A stretch of 64,000 bases of DNA from JBBQLG01 sp038327655. Its GTDB lineage: Bacteria > Bacteroidota > Bacteroidia > Cytophagales > Spirosomataceae. The translations under genes and the position numbers were made by a program. The notes beneath the pieces are model-generated. The model did no database searches. It saw nothing but the letters and a program-made list of their open reading frames with translations, and was not told the origin of the DNA. Within the stretch, counting starts at the first letter, position 1. Each line of letters begins with the position of its first letter. Shown here piece by piece: positions 50,892 to 58,932 of the stretch. The DNA lies in NCBI GenBank assembly GCA_038327655.1, contig JBBQLG010000013.1:1-64000 (forward strand), read 5' to 3'.

Positions 50892-52400
50892 ATGATGAAT
50901 CGTGCCGTCCTGTTTGTAGTACTGCTTGCCTGTCTCTGCCCCGCCGGAACTCCTCTTTTTGCCCAAACTCTAACGACGGCGCAGACCCACGAAGACCTTC
51001 AGTTCCTGAAGCGTAAACTCGATCTGCTTCATCCCGGCATGGGCTACTACACGCCGAAAGCCCGGATGGAATTTCTGTACGACTCGCTGTACAATAATCT
51101 GACGTCCCGCGTCGATTACCTGACGTTTTACCACCACCTCAGCCCGCTCATCACCGCTCTCAAAGACGGTCATACCAATTTGAATCACCGCCGGAACTTC
51201 ATCAACAAAACGACGCATTTTGTGCCGTTTTACATCCGGCAGGCGGATGGCAACTACTTCATCAGCCATAACGTCTCAGACAATACAACCCTGCAACGCG
51301 GCACCGAGCTACTTTCTATCAACGGCCGGTCGGTGACCACTATTCACCGGGAACTGATGACCGCCGACCATGCCGGGTCCGATGGTGACAACCTCACCGG
51401 GCGGCAGCAGTGGAGCCTGACTCAGTTTGCCGACTACTATGCCGCTCAGTTTGGCTCCGTCGACTCCGTTCAGATTCAGTATCGCTTACAGGGTGATACT
51501 GCGGTGCGCCAGACCCGGCTCCGCTGCCCGACCGCAACAGCGTTCAAAGACACCCTCGCCCGGCGCTACGAAGACATGAATCATGGGCCCGCCAACCTGT
51601 CCGTGCGGATGGTCGACAACCTGAGCCGGACCGCCGTGCTTCGCGTGTCGACGTTTATGGGACCGAAAAAATACGACCCGTTCCAATGGGCGTTCAAACG
51701 TCGGCTGAAGCGGGCTTTTCGCGAAATTCACCAGCAAGGGGTCGAAAACCTGATCGTCGACATTCAGAATAACGGGGGTGGCGCGGTCGTGAATTCGGCG
51801 CGGTTGCTGCAATACTGGCTGCCCAAATCATTTACGGTGATGGACCATGAGCAGATGAAACCAGCCGCCCGGCATGAACTTGTCAGCCGCTGGAACCCCT
51901 TTTCGGCTCTGAATTTTAGTTTGCGCTACAAATCGGATGCCTCGGGTAGTTTCATGAGCCGGTCAGCCAAAGGCAAGTTCCGGCCCAATAGATCGCTGGC
52001 GTTTCGGGGCAATTTGTATTTTCTGATGAATGGCGCTTCTTTTTCGGCATCGACGTCGGTGCTGGCCAAAACCCTCGACGCGGGCATTGGCACCTTCGTG
52101 GGGGAGGCTTCGGGTGGGGCGTACTGGGGTGATTTTGCCGGACATTTCAAATTCGTTACCCTACCCAACTCGCACCTTCAGGTTCGCATTCCGCTCAAAA
52201 AGCTGACCCATGCTGTAACTGCCAGCCGGGCCAACGGCTTCACGGTAGAGCCGGATTTCGAGGTGAGCCGGTCGTACGAAGACCTCCTGACAAACCGGGA
52301 TTACCTGCTCCAGTATACGGTAGGCCTGATTAAACAGGGCATTACCGCCCGCAAGTCCCTCCGCGACACCGTAAACCGGCCGTTGCAGGCTTCGCGCTAA
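50892..52400 (+). CDS. S41 family peptidase (C-terminal processing protease-like), exported
   Basis: About 502 residues from the ATG at 50892; a TTG six codons upstream is in frame. A signal peptide (residues to about 25, CLCPAGTPLFAQ) is followed by a helical N-terminal domain, a PDZ-like section (LQRGTELLSINGRSVTTI) and the S41 catalytic region. The nucleophile is expected in NGASFSASTSVLAKTLD, with upstream LIVDIQNNGGGAVVNSA. Members process or degrade exported proteins at the C-terminus. It stands upstream of the exonuclease gene, which starts 17 bases beyond its stop; the pair may be co-transcribed. Confidence 0.87.
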   Translation: MMNRAVLFVVLLACLCPAGTPLFAQTLTTAQTHEDLQFLKRKLDLLHPGMGYYTPKARMEFLYDSLYNNLTSRVDYLTFYHHLSPLITALKDGHTNLNHRRNFINKTTHFVPFYIRQADGNYFISHNVSDNTTLQRGTELLSINGRSVTTIHRELMTADHAGSDGDNLTGRQQWSLTQFADYYAAQFGSVDSVQIQYRLQGDTAVRQTRLRCPTATAFKDTLARRYEDMNHGPANLSVRMVDNLSRTAVLRVSTFMGPKKYDPFQWAFKRRLKRAFREIHQQGVENLIVDIQNNGGGAVVNSARLLQYWLPKSFTVMDHEQMKPAARHELVSRWNPFSALNFSLRYKSDASGSFMSRSAKGKFRPNRSLAFRGNLYFLMNGASFSASTSVLAKTLDAGIGTFVGEASGGAYWGDFAGHFKFVTLPNSHLQVRIPLKKLTHAVTASRANGFTVEPDFEVSRSYEDLLTNRDYLLQYTVGLIKQGITARKSLRDTVNRPLQASR

Positions 52401-52417
52401 TGTCGTACCTTTAAACC

Positions 52418-52963
52418 GTGTATTGCATAGTTGACGTCGAAACAACCGGGGGCGTTAAGGGACCAGCCCGGCTTACTGAGATTGCGATTCTCCGCCACGA
52501 TGGCCGGTCGGTAGTCGATACCTTCCACACGCTGCTTAATCCCGGCCACCCCATTCCCTGGTTTATCAAAAAACTCACCGGCATCAACGATCAGATGGTT
52601 CGGGAAGCCCCCACCTTCGATCAGGTGGCCCACGAGGTAGAGAAAATCACGCACGATGCCATTTTTGTCGCGCACAACGTCGGGTTCGACTTTGGTTTTA
52701 TCCAGAAAGAACTAAACTGGCTGGGGGCTGATTTCCACCGCCGGACGCTCTGTACCGTCAAACTAAGCCGCAAAATATTCCCCGGCTACCCCTCCTACAG
52801 CCTCGGCAACCTCTGCCGTTCGCTGGAGATTCCCCTCGATAACCATCACCGCGCCCATGCCGATGCAGCCGCTACGACCCGGCTGTTCGAAATGCTGCTC
52901 GCCAATGACCGCACCGGATTGATTCCCCGTTCATCGCATCCGGTCGGTCAGCCCCTCGACTAA
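52418..52963 (+). CDS. DEDDh 3'-5' exonuclease (DNA polymerase III epsilon-like)
   Basis: A 181-residue exonuclease starting at GTG. The motifs are intact: IVDVETTGG (D6 and E8), AHNVGFDFGF with the second Asp, and HRAHADAAATTRLFEML with the His and third Asp. Size suits a stand-alone epsilon-like exonuclease; the active DnaE of this organism may already carry its own exonuclease, so this one may serve repair or be associated with a GIY-YIG nuclease family. The upstream spacing of 17 bases to the S41 gene suggests one transcript. Confidence 0.9.
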   Translation: MYCIVDVETTGGVKGPARLTEIAILRHDGRSVVDTFHTLLNPGHPIPWFIKKLTGINDQMVREAPTFDQVAHEVEKITHDAIFVAHNVGFDFGFIQKELNWLGADFHRRTLCTVKLSRKIFPGYPSYSLGNLCRSLEIPLDNHHRAHADAAATTRLFEMLLANDRTGLIPRSSHPVGQPLD

Positions 52964-53069
52964 TGGTGGCCTTTTCCGGCGGCATTCACGCTTTTTTAGT
53001 AGGTCGTTACACAAACAATTTTTCGTTTTTTCCACTTTCTATCCCGTATCCTCAATTCATTTACTAACC

Positions 53070-53948
53070 ATGAAGAAAGCACTATTTTCTGTGTTGAGCC
53101 TGTCCATCGCAGGTAGTTTAGTGTACGGACTAACGGCGTTTCAGAAGCCCGAAGAAAGCCCCGAAATTGTGTATTGTCACGCCATGAAGGGGCAGAATGA
53201 CATGTCGGCACTGGCGGCATCGAAGGCTTTTCAGAACCTGCACCTCGCCCCCAAGCCCCTTCATTACGTCAGCGCGGCTGGTGAGATGATTAAGTTCAAA
53301 ACGCCGGACGGCAAGGAAGCCAACGGTTTTTTGCTGAAGTCAAAGAACAAGTCCGACAAATGGCTACTGGTGTATCAGGAGTGGTGGGGCCTGAACGACA
53401 ACATCAAGCAGCAGTCCGAGAAGTTCTACAACGACCTGAAAGACGTGAACGTACTGGCAGTCGATATGTACGACGGTCAGGTAGCGACCGAACCGGCCAA
53501 AGCGGGCGAACTGATGAAAAACGCCAGCCAGCCCCGTCTGGAAAGCATCATGAAGGGTGCCCTGGAGTACGCTGGCTCAGGCGCGAAGATTGCCAGCGTC
53601 GGCTGGTGTTTCGGCGGTATGCTGTCGCTGAAATCGGCAATGCTGGAAGGCAAACAGGCGGTGGGCTGCGTGATGTACTACGGTCGGCCGGAGCAGGACG
53701 TTGCCAAGCTGAGCACGTTGCAAACGGACGTACTCGGCATTTTTGGTACCCGCGACAAAGGCATCACGCCGGAGATGGTGAGCAAATTTGAAGCGGACAT
53801 GAAAACCGCGAACGAAAAACTGACGGTGAAGAGCTATGATGCCGAACACGGATTCGCCAATCCAAGTAACCCAATCTACAACAAAGATGCCGCCGACGAT
53901 GCCTACAAGCTGGCCATCGGCTACCTGAAAGGTAAACTGAACGCTTAG
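53070..53948 (+). CDS. Dienelactone hydrolase family protein, exported
   Basis: A 292-residue alpha/beta-hydrolase with a hydrophobic N-terminus (SVLSLSIAGSLVYGLTAF), indicating export or anchoring. A spacer of about 65 residues follows before the catalytic domain. Nucleophile motif GWCFGG near residue 177 has Cys instead of Ser, as in dienelactone hydrolases. The acid is near FGTRDKGI and the His in EHGFANPSN. The substrate is unknown and an aromatic pathway is not evident; many Bacteroidota members are general carboxylesterases. It is a single-gene unit ended by a strong hairpin. Confidence 0.9.
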   Translation: MKKALFSVLSLSIAGSLVYGLTAFQKPEESPEIVYCHAMKGQNDMSALAASKAFQNLHLAPKPLHYVSAAGEMIKFKTPDGKEANGFLLKSKNKSDKWLLVYQEWWGLNDNIKQQSEKFYNDLKDVNVLAVDMYDGQVATEPAKAGELMKNASQPRLESIMKGALEYAGSGAKIASVGWCFGGMLSLKSAMLEGKQAVGCVMYYGRPEQDVAKLSTLQTDVLGIFGTRDKGITPEMVSKFEADMKTANEKLTVKSYDAEHGFANPSNPIYNKDAADDAYKLAIGYLKGKLNA

Positions 53949-53979
53949 TTCGTAAGCTGCTCCGTTTTAGTAATGCATA

Positions 53980-54015
53980 AAAATGCCCCGCTGTCTTTCG
54001 ACGGCGGGGCATTTT
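53980..54015 (+). terminator. Hairpin terminator of dienelactone hydrolase gene
   Basis: AAAATGCCCCGCTGTC (53980-53995) and GACGGCGGGGCATTTT (54000-54015) pair with one G-T, followed by a T-rich run on the plus strand. Confidence 0.9.
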
Positions 54016-54113
54016 GTTTTTAACTCAACTTTAACGCCAATGATCACCCACCGGTTAAACGCAGGCGTCGCCAATCAATCTAACCGTTGTATTTACTTAA
54101 CAGGCACCAGATC

Positions 54114-54542
54114 ATGAAAACCATAAAGGCAAGTGCAATCGCGTTGGTCTTGACCTTACTAGTCAGTGTGGGCTACGGTCAGAACTACCCGAATCAGGGA
54201 TACGGTCGGCAATACGGGCAGGGTTATGATCCGAACTACCCGAACCAGGGGTACAACCAGCCGAACAATCAGGGCTATCCAAACCAGGGCTACGGTCAGA
54301 ATTACCCGAACCAGGGATATTACGGCCCTAACTACAATCAGGGGTATGGACAAAGCTATCCGAATCAGGGCTATGGCTACGGTCCGCCACAACCCCGCGT
54401 AATCATAGTACCCCAACCGGTTTATGTGCCTCGTCCCCTGGTTTACGTGGTCCCGGCGCCCATAATTGTCCAGCGCCCCCGCATCTACGGTGGCTATGGT
54501 GGCGGGTGGGGGCATCGCGGTGGCTATGGTCGCCGGTGGTGA
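54114..54542 (+). CDS. Secreted Tyr/Gln/Gly/Asn-rich low-complexity protein
   Basis: About 142 residues from the ATG at 54114. A signal peptide (ALVLTLLVSVGYGQ) is followed by about nine copies of a PNQGYG-type unit (residues about 25-85), then a hydrophobic-proline stretch (VIIVPQPVYVP, VVPAPIIVQRP) and a Gly/Arg/Trp tail. The composition resembles prion-like or amyloid-prone sequences and extracellular matrix proteins. There is no enzyme motif. DNA repeats underlie the peptide repeats, so the copy number is probably variable. It lies in a group of small secreted genes. Confidence 0.8.
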   Translation: MKTIKASAIALVLTLLVSVGYGQNYPNQGYGRQYGQGYDPNYPNQGYNQPNNQGYPNQGYGQNYPNQGYYGPNYNQGYGQSYPNQGYGYGPPQPRVIIVPQPVYVPRPLVYVVPAPIIVQRPRIYGGYGGGWGHRGGYGRRW

Positions 54543-54672
54543 ATTAAACGGCAACCGGGATTGTTCTATAAGTGGGAGTGAAAGCGGTTTAATAAAGACT
54601 TAATTCATTGAACCAAAAGCATTTGTAATTTCAGATGGGTTTACCAAAGCCCGGTCTAAACCAAACACGAAG

Positions 54673-54978
54673 ATGAAAACCTTAAAAATAAACCTTGGCA
54701 TGGTACTGACGGTAATGCTGCTCAGTATGGCTTTTGTGGGTTGTTCCCCTTACTCAAACGTTGGCGTAAGCGGGGGCTACGGCTACGGAGCACCCTACAG
54801 CGGCTACCGCTATGGGTACGGTTCTCCTTACGGCTACGGGTATCGTCCGCCGGTAATTGTAAGGCGTCCGCCTATTATTGTGGCACCCCGTCCGTACTAT
54901 TCAGCGCCCCGCAGTTATGGCCCCCGTTCCTACGGCGGTGGTGGTTACCGGGGTGGCAGCTTCGGCCGTCGGCGGTAA
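54673..54978 (+). CDS. Small Gly/Tyr/Pro/Arg-rich lipoprotein
   Basis: A 101-residue lipoprotein with signal and lipobox (AFVGC), then GYGYGAPYSGYRYGYG-type repeats, an RPPVIVRRPPIIVAP segment and an SYGGGGYRGGSFGRRR tail. The arrangement of Y/G repeats, hydrophobic-proline strand and basic tail parallels the preceding gene, so the two are probably related members of a secreted low-complexity family. The function is unknown; an envelope or surface structural role is plausible. Confidence 0.8.
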   Translation: MKTLKINLGMVLTVMLLSMAFVGCSPYSNVGVSGGYGYGAPYSGYRYGYGSPYGYGYRPPVIVRRPPIIVAPRPYYSAPRSYGPRSYGGGGYRGGSFGRRR

Positions 54979-55001
54979 CCGAATCAATTGATTTTGCGTG
55001 G

Positions 55002-55032
55002 AATACCGGCTCTGATGGGCCGGTATTTTTTT
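55002..55032 (+). terminator. Hairpin terminator
   Basis: AATACCGGC and GCCGGTATT pair around a short loop, followed by TTTTT, between the small lipoprotein gene and the secreted deaminase gene. Confidence 0.8.
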
Positions 55033-55042
55033 ATGTTTGCGC

Positions 55043-55777
55043 ATGAAACTCCACCACCTCGCGCTTATCCTGCACATGCTGCTAACCGGCCTGACCGGTT
55101 CACTGGCTCAGGCCGTACCCGATTCCCTCAACCAGTCGAACGCCGATACACCCGCCGACCGGGTCGCCCTGATGCGGAAACTTCAGCAATTGCCCTGCGC
55201 CATCGGGGCAACCGACAGCAAAGCCGTAGTGCTGCAAAAACTCAAAACCTTTCTCGACCAGTACAAACCCAACCCCGCCTACCCCGAAGATCAATACGCC
55301 AAACTCAGCGTCGATCAGGCCTTGGCCAGTGTGCTGACGGGTGGGTATGGCATCGGGGCAATTTTGGTAGACGCCAACGGGCGGGTGCTGCACGGAGCGC
55401 ACAATGCCCAACTGCAACAGGGCCGCTCTGACCTCCACGCCGAAATGACGCTACTGAATGAGTTCGAGACGCTGCCTCAATTCAGGAAATACAAAGCCAA
55501 AGCGGGCTTCACGGGCGGTCCCGGCACGATATACACCGAACAGCTCCGGCTCTACACCTCCACCGAGCCCTGCCCGATGTGCTTTATCCGGGTGTCGATT
55601 GTGGGGGTTGATACGCGTTTTGTTTCGGCTGGCCCCGACGATGGCATGGCTGCCCATGCTAATTGTCTGCCTAAATTCTGGTATGAACTGAGCCAAAAGC
55701 ATAAGGTGGTAAAAGCCAAATCGTCGCCGGTACTGCAACAGATGGCACACGTGCTGTTCTTCTCGTTTTTGCTGTGA
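55043..55777 (+). CDS. Exported deaminase-fold protein (CMP/dCMP deaminase family)
   Basis: About 244 residues from the ATG at 55043 with a hydrophobic signal peptide (HLALILHMLLTGLTGSLA). The mature part begins with a helical region to about residue 100, then the deaminase core: IGAILVDANGRVLHGAHN, the zinc/proton-shuttle HAEMTLL and TEPCPMCFIRVSIVGVDT. The zinc-ligand set is complete (His, Cys, Cys). Export is unusual for this fold and suggests action on an extracellular or periplasmic base, nucleoside or guanine-type ring. It could be a toxin or a salvage enzyme. It has no adjacent partner gene. Confidence 0.8.
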   Translation: MKLHHLALILHMLLTGLTGSLAQAVPDSLNQSNADTPADRVALMRKLQQLPCAIGATDSKAVVLQKLKTFLDQYKPNPAYPEDQYAKLSVDQALASVLTGGYGIGAILVDANGRVLHGAHNAQLQQGRSDLHAEMTLLNEFETLPQFRKYKAKAGFTGGPGTIYTEQLRLYTSTEPCPMCFIRVSIVGVDTRFVSAGPDDGMAAHANCLPKFWYELSQKHKVVKAKSSPVLQQMAHVLFFSFLL

Positions 55778-55784
55778 ACAATAG

Positions 55785-55873
55785 AACCGCGTCGGCGGAC
55801 CGACAGATCGTTATGATTTTTAAGATCTAAAAAAGATCAACGGTCCGCCGACGCGGTTAAGATCATAACGATC
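55785..55873. repeat. Interleaved inverted repeats
   Basis: AACCGCGTCGGCGGACC (55785-55801) pairs with 55842-55858 over 17 bases. GATCGTTATGAT (55806-55817) pairs with 55862-55873 over 12 bases. The order of arms is A-B-A'-B', the topology of a pseudoknot. The A arm and its flanking GACAG match the right end of the element at 9344-9454 on the other strand. Confidence 0.8.
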
Positions 55874-55951
55874 ATAATAATCTGCGTTCCGTCAGCGACC
55901 ATAAACCAATCAGCCCAAAATCATCGTTTACTGTTTATAACTCAGAGGACT

Positions 55952-56179
55952 ATGATAAAGCACAGTATCCTTTTGCTGATGGCGGCTACGCTGCTGATTG
56001 ATCTGCCCACGCAGGCAGCAACTGTAGAGGCCCCGGCCATAACCTTACGGGCAAATCACACAACAGCCGTCCGCGATCTCCTCAGCCGTCCGCGCAGAGG
56101 AGTTAAACCACGGCGGGGCGGTTTGTTTAATACGGGACTGTTTCGAAAGAAAAATGCCTGTGGCTGCCCTAAACACTGA
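55952..56179 (+). CDS. Small exported CGCPKH protein
   Basis: A 75-residue protein with a signal peptide (SILLLMAATLLIDLPTQA), a short linker, a basic segment (SRPRRGVKPRRGG) and a C-terminus LFRKKNACGCPKH. The terminal C-x-C-x-x-H could bind a metal or form a disulphide. A ribosome-binding site (AGAGGA) lies just before the start, so the gene is likely real. I believe related small proteins occur in other Cytophagales, but the function is unknown. It precedes typA by about 225 bases but has no evident functional link with it. Confidence 0.65.
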   Translation: MIKHSILLLMAATLLIDLPTQAATVEAPAITLRANHTTAVRDLLSRPRRGVKPRRGGLFNTGLFRKKNACGCPKH

Positions 56180-56245
56180 AAATAGAACGGAACCCAGACC
56201 CAACGCGTCCTGTTGATTACCAGTGTGTTATTAAATTGTAAAAAT

Positions 56246-56276
56246 CTGCTTTTCAGGCGATAATTCCGTATCTTTG
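56246..56276 (+). promoter_or_regulatory. Predicted promoter of typA
   Basis: TATCTTTG (56269-56276) matches the Bacteroidota -7 box TAnnTTTG, with CTG in place of TTG 20 bases upstream (56246-56248). Transcription would start near 56283, giving a leader of about 125 bases. Confidence 0.6.
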
Positions 56277-56280
56277 CGGG

Positions 56281-56358
56281 CTGATTCATCTGAGCCGCAT
56301 AGGCGGCCCTGCGGGATTTTACGGTTTAGCTGAATCAGGTTCTATATTTCCGTAAAAT
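56281..56358 (+). promoter_or_regulatory. Structured typA leader with pseudoknot-type pairing
   Basis: CTGATTCA (56281-56288) pairs with TGAATCAG (56331-56338). ATTTTACGG (56316-56324) pairs with CCGTAAAAT (56350-56358). GCCGC/GCGGC forms a small hairpin inside (56294-56307). The order A-B-A'-B' is that of an H-type pseudoknot. It lies just downstream of the predicted start of transcription, within the 5' leader of typA. I do not recognise it as a known riboswitch class. Confidence 0.45.
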
Positions 56359-56405
56359 AATCCTGTAGATCAGGCAAATCCGGTTTATCCCGGCTCTTAA
56401 CGCGT

Positions 56406-58220
56406 ATGCAATCCATTAGAAACATAGCCATCATTGCCCACGTTGACCACGGCAAAACGACGCTGGTCGACAAAATTATTCACGCGTCAAAGTTGTTCCG
56501 CGACAATCAGGAATTTGGTGACCTGATCCTCGACAACAACGATCTGGAACGCGAGCGGGGCATCACCATCGTATCGAAGAACGTATCCGTCCGTTACAAA
56601 GACGTGAAGATCAACATCATCGACACCCCGGGCCACAGTGACTTCGGCGGTGAAGTAGAGCGCGTACTCAAAATGGCCGACGGCGTTTGCCTGCTGGTCG
56701 ATGCCTTTGAAGGGCCGATGCCGCAGACGCGTTTCGTCTTGACGAAAGCCCTGCAATTAGGTCTGAAGCCGATTGTGGTCATCAACAAAGTCGACAAAGA
56801 AAACTGCCGCCCGGAAGAAGTACACGAACAGGTGTTTGACCTGATGTATAATATCGGTGCGACGGAAGATCAGTTGGATTTCCCGACCGTATACGGTTCG
56901 TCGAAACAGGGCTGGATGGGGCCGGATTGGAAAACACCAACCGACAACATCACGTACCTGCTGGATACGATTGTTGAAAACATCAAGGCCGCTCCCGTTA
57001 CTGAAGGAACGCCACAGATGCAGATCACCTCGCTCGATTATTCGGCCTTCGTCGGTCGGATTGCCATCGGCCGGGTGGTGCGCGGTACCCTGAAAGAAGG
57101 GGCCAACATGGCGCTGGTGAAAGTCGGCGATGTGATCAAGAAGGTGAAAATCAAGGAACTGCAAACTTTTGAGGGCCTCGGTCGGCAGAAGGTGCAGGAA
57201 GTACCCTGCGGTGACATTTGCGCCGTTACGGGTCTGGAAGACTTTGAGATTGGGGATACGCTGACGGACCTTGAAAATCCCGAAGCCATTACCCGGATTG
57301 CAGTAGATGAGCCGACGATGAACATGTTGTTCACCATCAACAACTCGCCGTTCTTTGGTAAAGAAGGCAAGTTTGTTACCTCGCGCCACCTGCGGGATCG
57401 GTTATACAAAGAGATTGAGAAAAACCTCGCCCTGCGCGTGGAGACGACCGACAGCGAAGACCGCTTCCTGGTATTCGGCCGGGGTATTCTGCACTTGTCG
57501 GTACTGATCGAGACCATGCGTCGCGAAGGGTACGAGTTGCAGGTGGGTCAACCACAGGTGCTGTACAAGCAGGACGAGAATGGCAATAAATTAGAACCGG
57601 TCGAAACCCTCGTGGTGGACGTACCAGAAGAAACGGCGGGTAAAGTAATCGAGTTGGCCACCCAACGGAAAGGCGAACTGCTGATTATGGAGCCAAAGGG
57701 TGATCTACAGCATCTGGAGTTCGAGATTCCATCGCGCGGTCTGATCGGTCTGCGGTCAAACGTTTTGACCGCAACCTTTGGTGAAGCCGTAATGACGCAC
57801 CGGTTCAAAAGTTTTGAGCCGTACAAAGGAGCCATTCCAGAGCGGATCAACGGGTCGCTGATTTCGATGACCAGTGGTTCGGCAACGGCCTATTCGATTG
57901 ACAAATTGCAGGACCGGGGCGTGTTCTTTATCGAACCCGGCGAAGAAATTTATACGGGTCAGGTTATTGGCGAACACAACCGCCAGAACGACATCGTGGT
58001 GAACGTGCAGACGGCCAAGCAGTTGACCAACATGCGGGCATCAGGTTCGGACAACAACGTGAAGATTGCCCCGAAAATCTCGTTCTCCCTCGAAGAGTCG
58101 ATGGAATACATCCAGAAGGATGAGTACCTCGAAGTAACGCCGAAGTCGATGCGGATTCGGAAGGTGTTCCTCGATGAGAACGAACGGAAACGGAACGCCA
58201 ACAAATTTGAAATGGCCTGA
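56406..58220 (+). CDS. typA: Ribosome-associated GTPase TypA/BipA
   Basis: A 604-residue translational GTPase. The G domain has AHVDHGKTTLVDKI (G1), RGITIVSKN (G2), DTPGHSDFGGE (G3) and NKVDKENC (G4). Domain II, two EF-G-like domains and the BipA-specific C-terminal domain (RKRNANKFE) follow. Length fits the family. TypA binds the ribosome under stress and in cold, and supports 50S assembly. The Bacteroidota promoter and structured leader upstream suggest leader-mediated control. A dispersed palindrome and a strong terminator follow. Confidence 0.97.
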   Translation: MQSIRNIAIIAHVDHGKTTLVDKIIHASKLFRDNQEFGDLILDNNDLERERGITIVSKNVSVRYKDVKINIIDTPGHSDFGGEVERVLKMADGVCLLVDAFEGPMPQTRFVLTKALQLGLKPIVVINKVDKENCRPEEVHEQVFDLMYNIGATEDQLDFPTVYGSSKQGWMGPDWKTPTDNITYLLDTIVENIKAAPVTEGTPQMQITSLDYSAFVGRIAIGRVVRGTLKEGANMALVKVGDVIKKVKIKELQTFEGLGRQKVQEVPCGDICAVTGLEDFEIGDTLTDLENPEAITRIAVDEPTMNMLFTINNSPFFGKEGKFVTSRHLRDRLYKEIEKNLALRVETTDSEDRFLVFGRGILHLSVLIETMRREGYELQVGQPQVLYKQDENGNKLEPVETLVVDVPEETAGKVIELATQRKGELLIMEPKGDLQHLEFEIPSRGLIGLRSNVLTATFGEAVMTHRFKSFEPYKGAIPERINGSLISMTSGSATAYSIDKLQDRGVFFIEPGEEIYTGQVIGEHNRQNDIVVNVQTAKQLTNMRASGSDNNVKIAPKISFSLEESMEYIQKDEYLEVTPKSMRIRKVFLDENERKRNANKFEMA

Positions 58221-58225
58221 TCTAT

Positions 58226-58296
58226 TTTGTCATGCTGAGGAACGAAGCATCTCAGTGAAACGGTAGCTCAGATGCTTCGTTCCTCAGCATGACAAA
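58226..58296. repeat. Intergenic palindrome of the TGTCATGCTGAGGAACGAAG family
   Basis: Perfect 27-base arms (58226-58252 and 58270-58296) enclose a 17-base loop. The arm sequence TGTCATGCTGAGGAACGAAG is one I recognise as a dispersed repeat in many bacterial genomes. It sits between typA and its terminator. Confidence 0.88.
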
Positions 58297-58298
58297 GT

Positions 58299-58332
58299 AA
58301 AACGCCCCAACCTTTGCAGGTTGGGGCGTTTT
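58299..58332. terminator. Bidirectional hairpin terminator
   Basis: AAAACGCCCCAACCT and AGGTTGGGGCGTTTT form a perfect 15-base stem with a four-base loop and A/T runs on both sides, between convergent typA and an outer-membrane protein gene. Confidence 0.93.
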
Positions 58333-58335
58333 GCG

Positions 58336-58929
58336 TTAAAAGGCAATGCCCAGTCGAATGGCTAAGCGGTTGTACACCCGGTCTTCGCTACGCGCCAGTG
58401 TGTAAAAACCATCGACAGGTTTTTCAACATGGGCCTCCTGCCGTTTGTAGCTCATCGATAGCGTAAAGTTAGCCACGCCGGGACGGCCAATGCGCAGGCC
58501 AACACCCGGCGAGAGAACCCAGCCCCCCGTCGTTTTATAACCCGAAACACTCTGGTGCAGCCAGGCCACGCCGTAGCCAGCGTCTAAACTGGTAAAAACC
58601 CGCACATTCTTCTGCGTATCCCGCGCCAAGTCGTAGCGGATACCGGCGCACAACGGCATTAGCAACGCAGCCGCGTACCAGTCGATACCCACCGTTCCGC
58701 CTACGGCCAGCCGGGGCCGAAGCTGAACGCCATTAAACGTCTGCGCGGTCAGGCTAAGCCGGTTTTCTACGGTTTCAGAAAACTGAGTGCTGTAATCTAC
58801 CCGCCCAAACAAACCACCCACCTCGGTCATGTTCGTAAAGGCGCGTTTAAACGCAGGGGCCTGCGCCCGACCGACCGATGCCGTCAGGCCAAGCAGGCCG
58901 ACAAAAATGATCTTTTTCATGGGTAGCAC
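58336..58929 (-). CDS. Outer-membrane beta-barrel protein, unknown function
   Basis: A 197-residue exported protein with signal peptide (IFVGLLGLTASVGRAQA) and alternating beta strands with Tyr and Gly (VRVFTSLDAGYGVAWLH, YKTTGGWVLSPGVGLRI) ending in RLAIRLGIAF. It lies three bases after the LVIVD lipoprotein gene, in the same transcript. No family name is recognised. The lipoprotein-barrel pairing is typical of envelope modules in Bacteroidota. Confidence 0.72.
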   Translation of the reverse strand: MLPMKKIIFVGLLGLTASVGRAQAPAFKRAFTNMTEVGGLFGRVDYSTQFSETVENRLSLTAQTFNGVQLRPRLAVGGTVGIDWYAAALLMPLCAGIRYDLARDTQKNVRVFTSLDAGYGVAWLHQSVSGYKTTGGWVLSPGVGLRIGRPGVANFTLSMSYKRQEAHVEKPVDGFYTLARSEDRVYNRLAIRLGIAF

Positions 58930-58932
58930 CAG

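Noticed and set aside
54160..54400. Regular DNA repeats suggesting a CRISPR array
   Set aside because: The period is short, codon-based and in frame with a secreted protein; there are no spacers of constant length and no cas genes.
50237..58220. Gene-strand switch at 50.1 kb as proof of a replication origin
   Set aside because: Right of the DnaA boxes genes run plus for 8 kb, but genes left of it are mixed, so strand bias adds only weak support.
58336..58929. OmpA-type protein call for the small barrel gene
   Set aside because: No peptidoglycan-binding OmpA domain is present; only general barrel features are visible.
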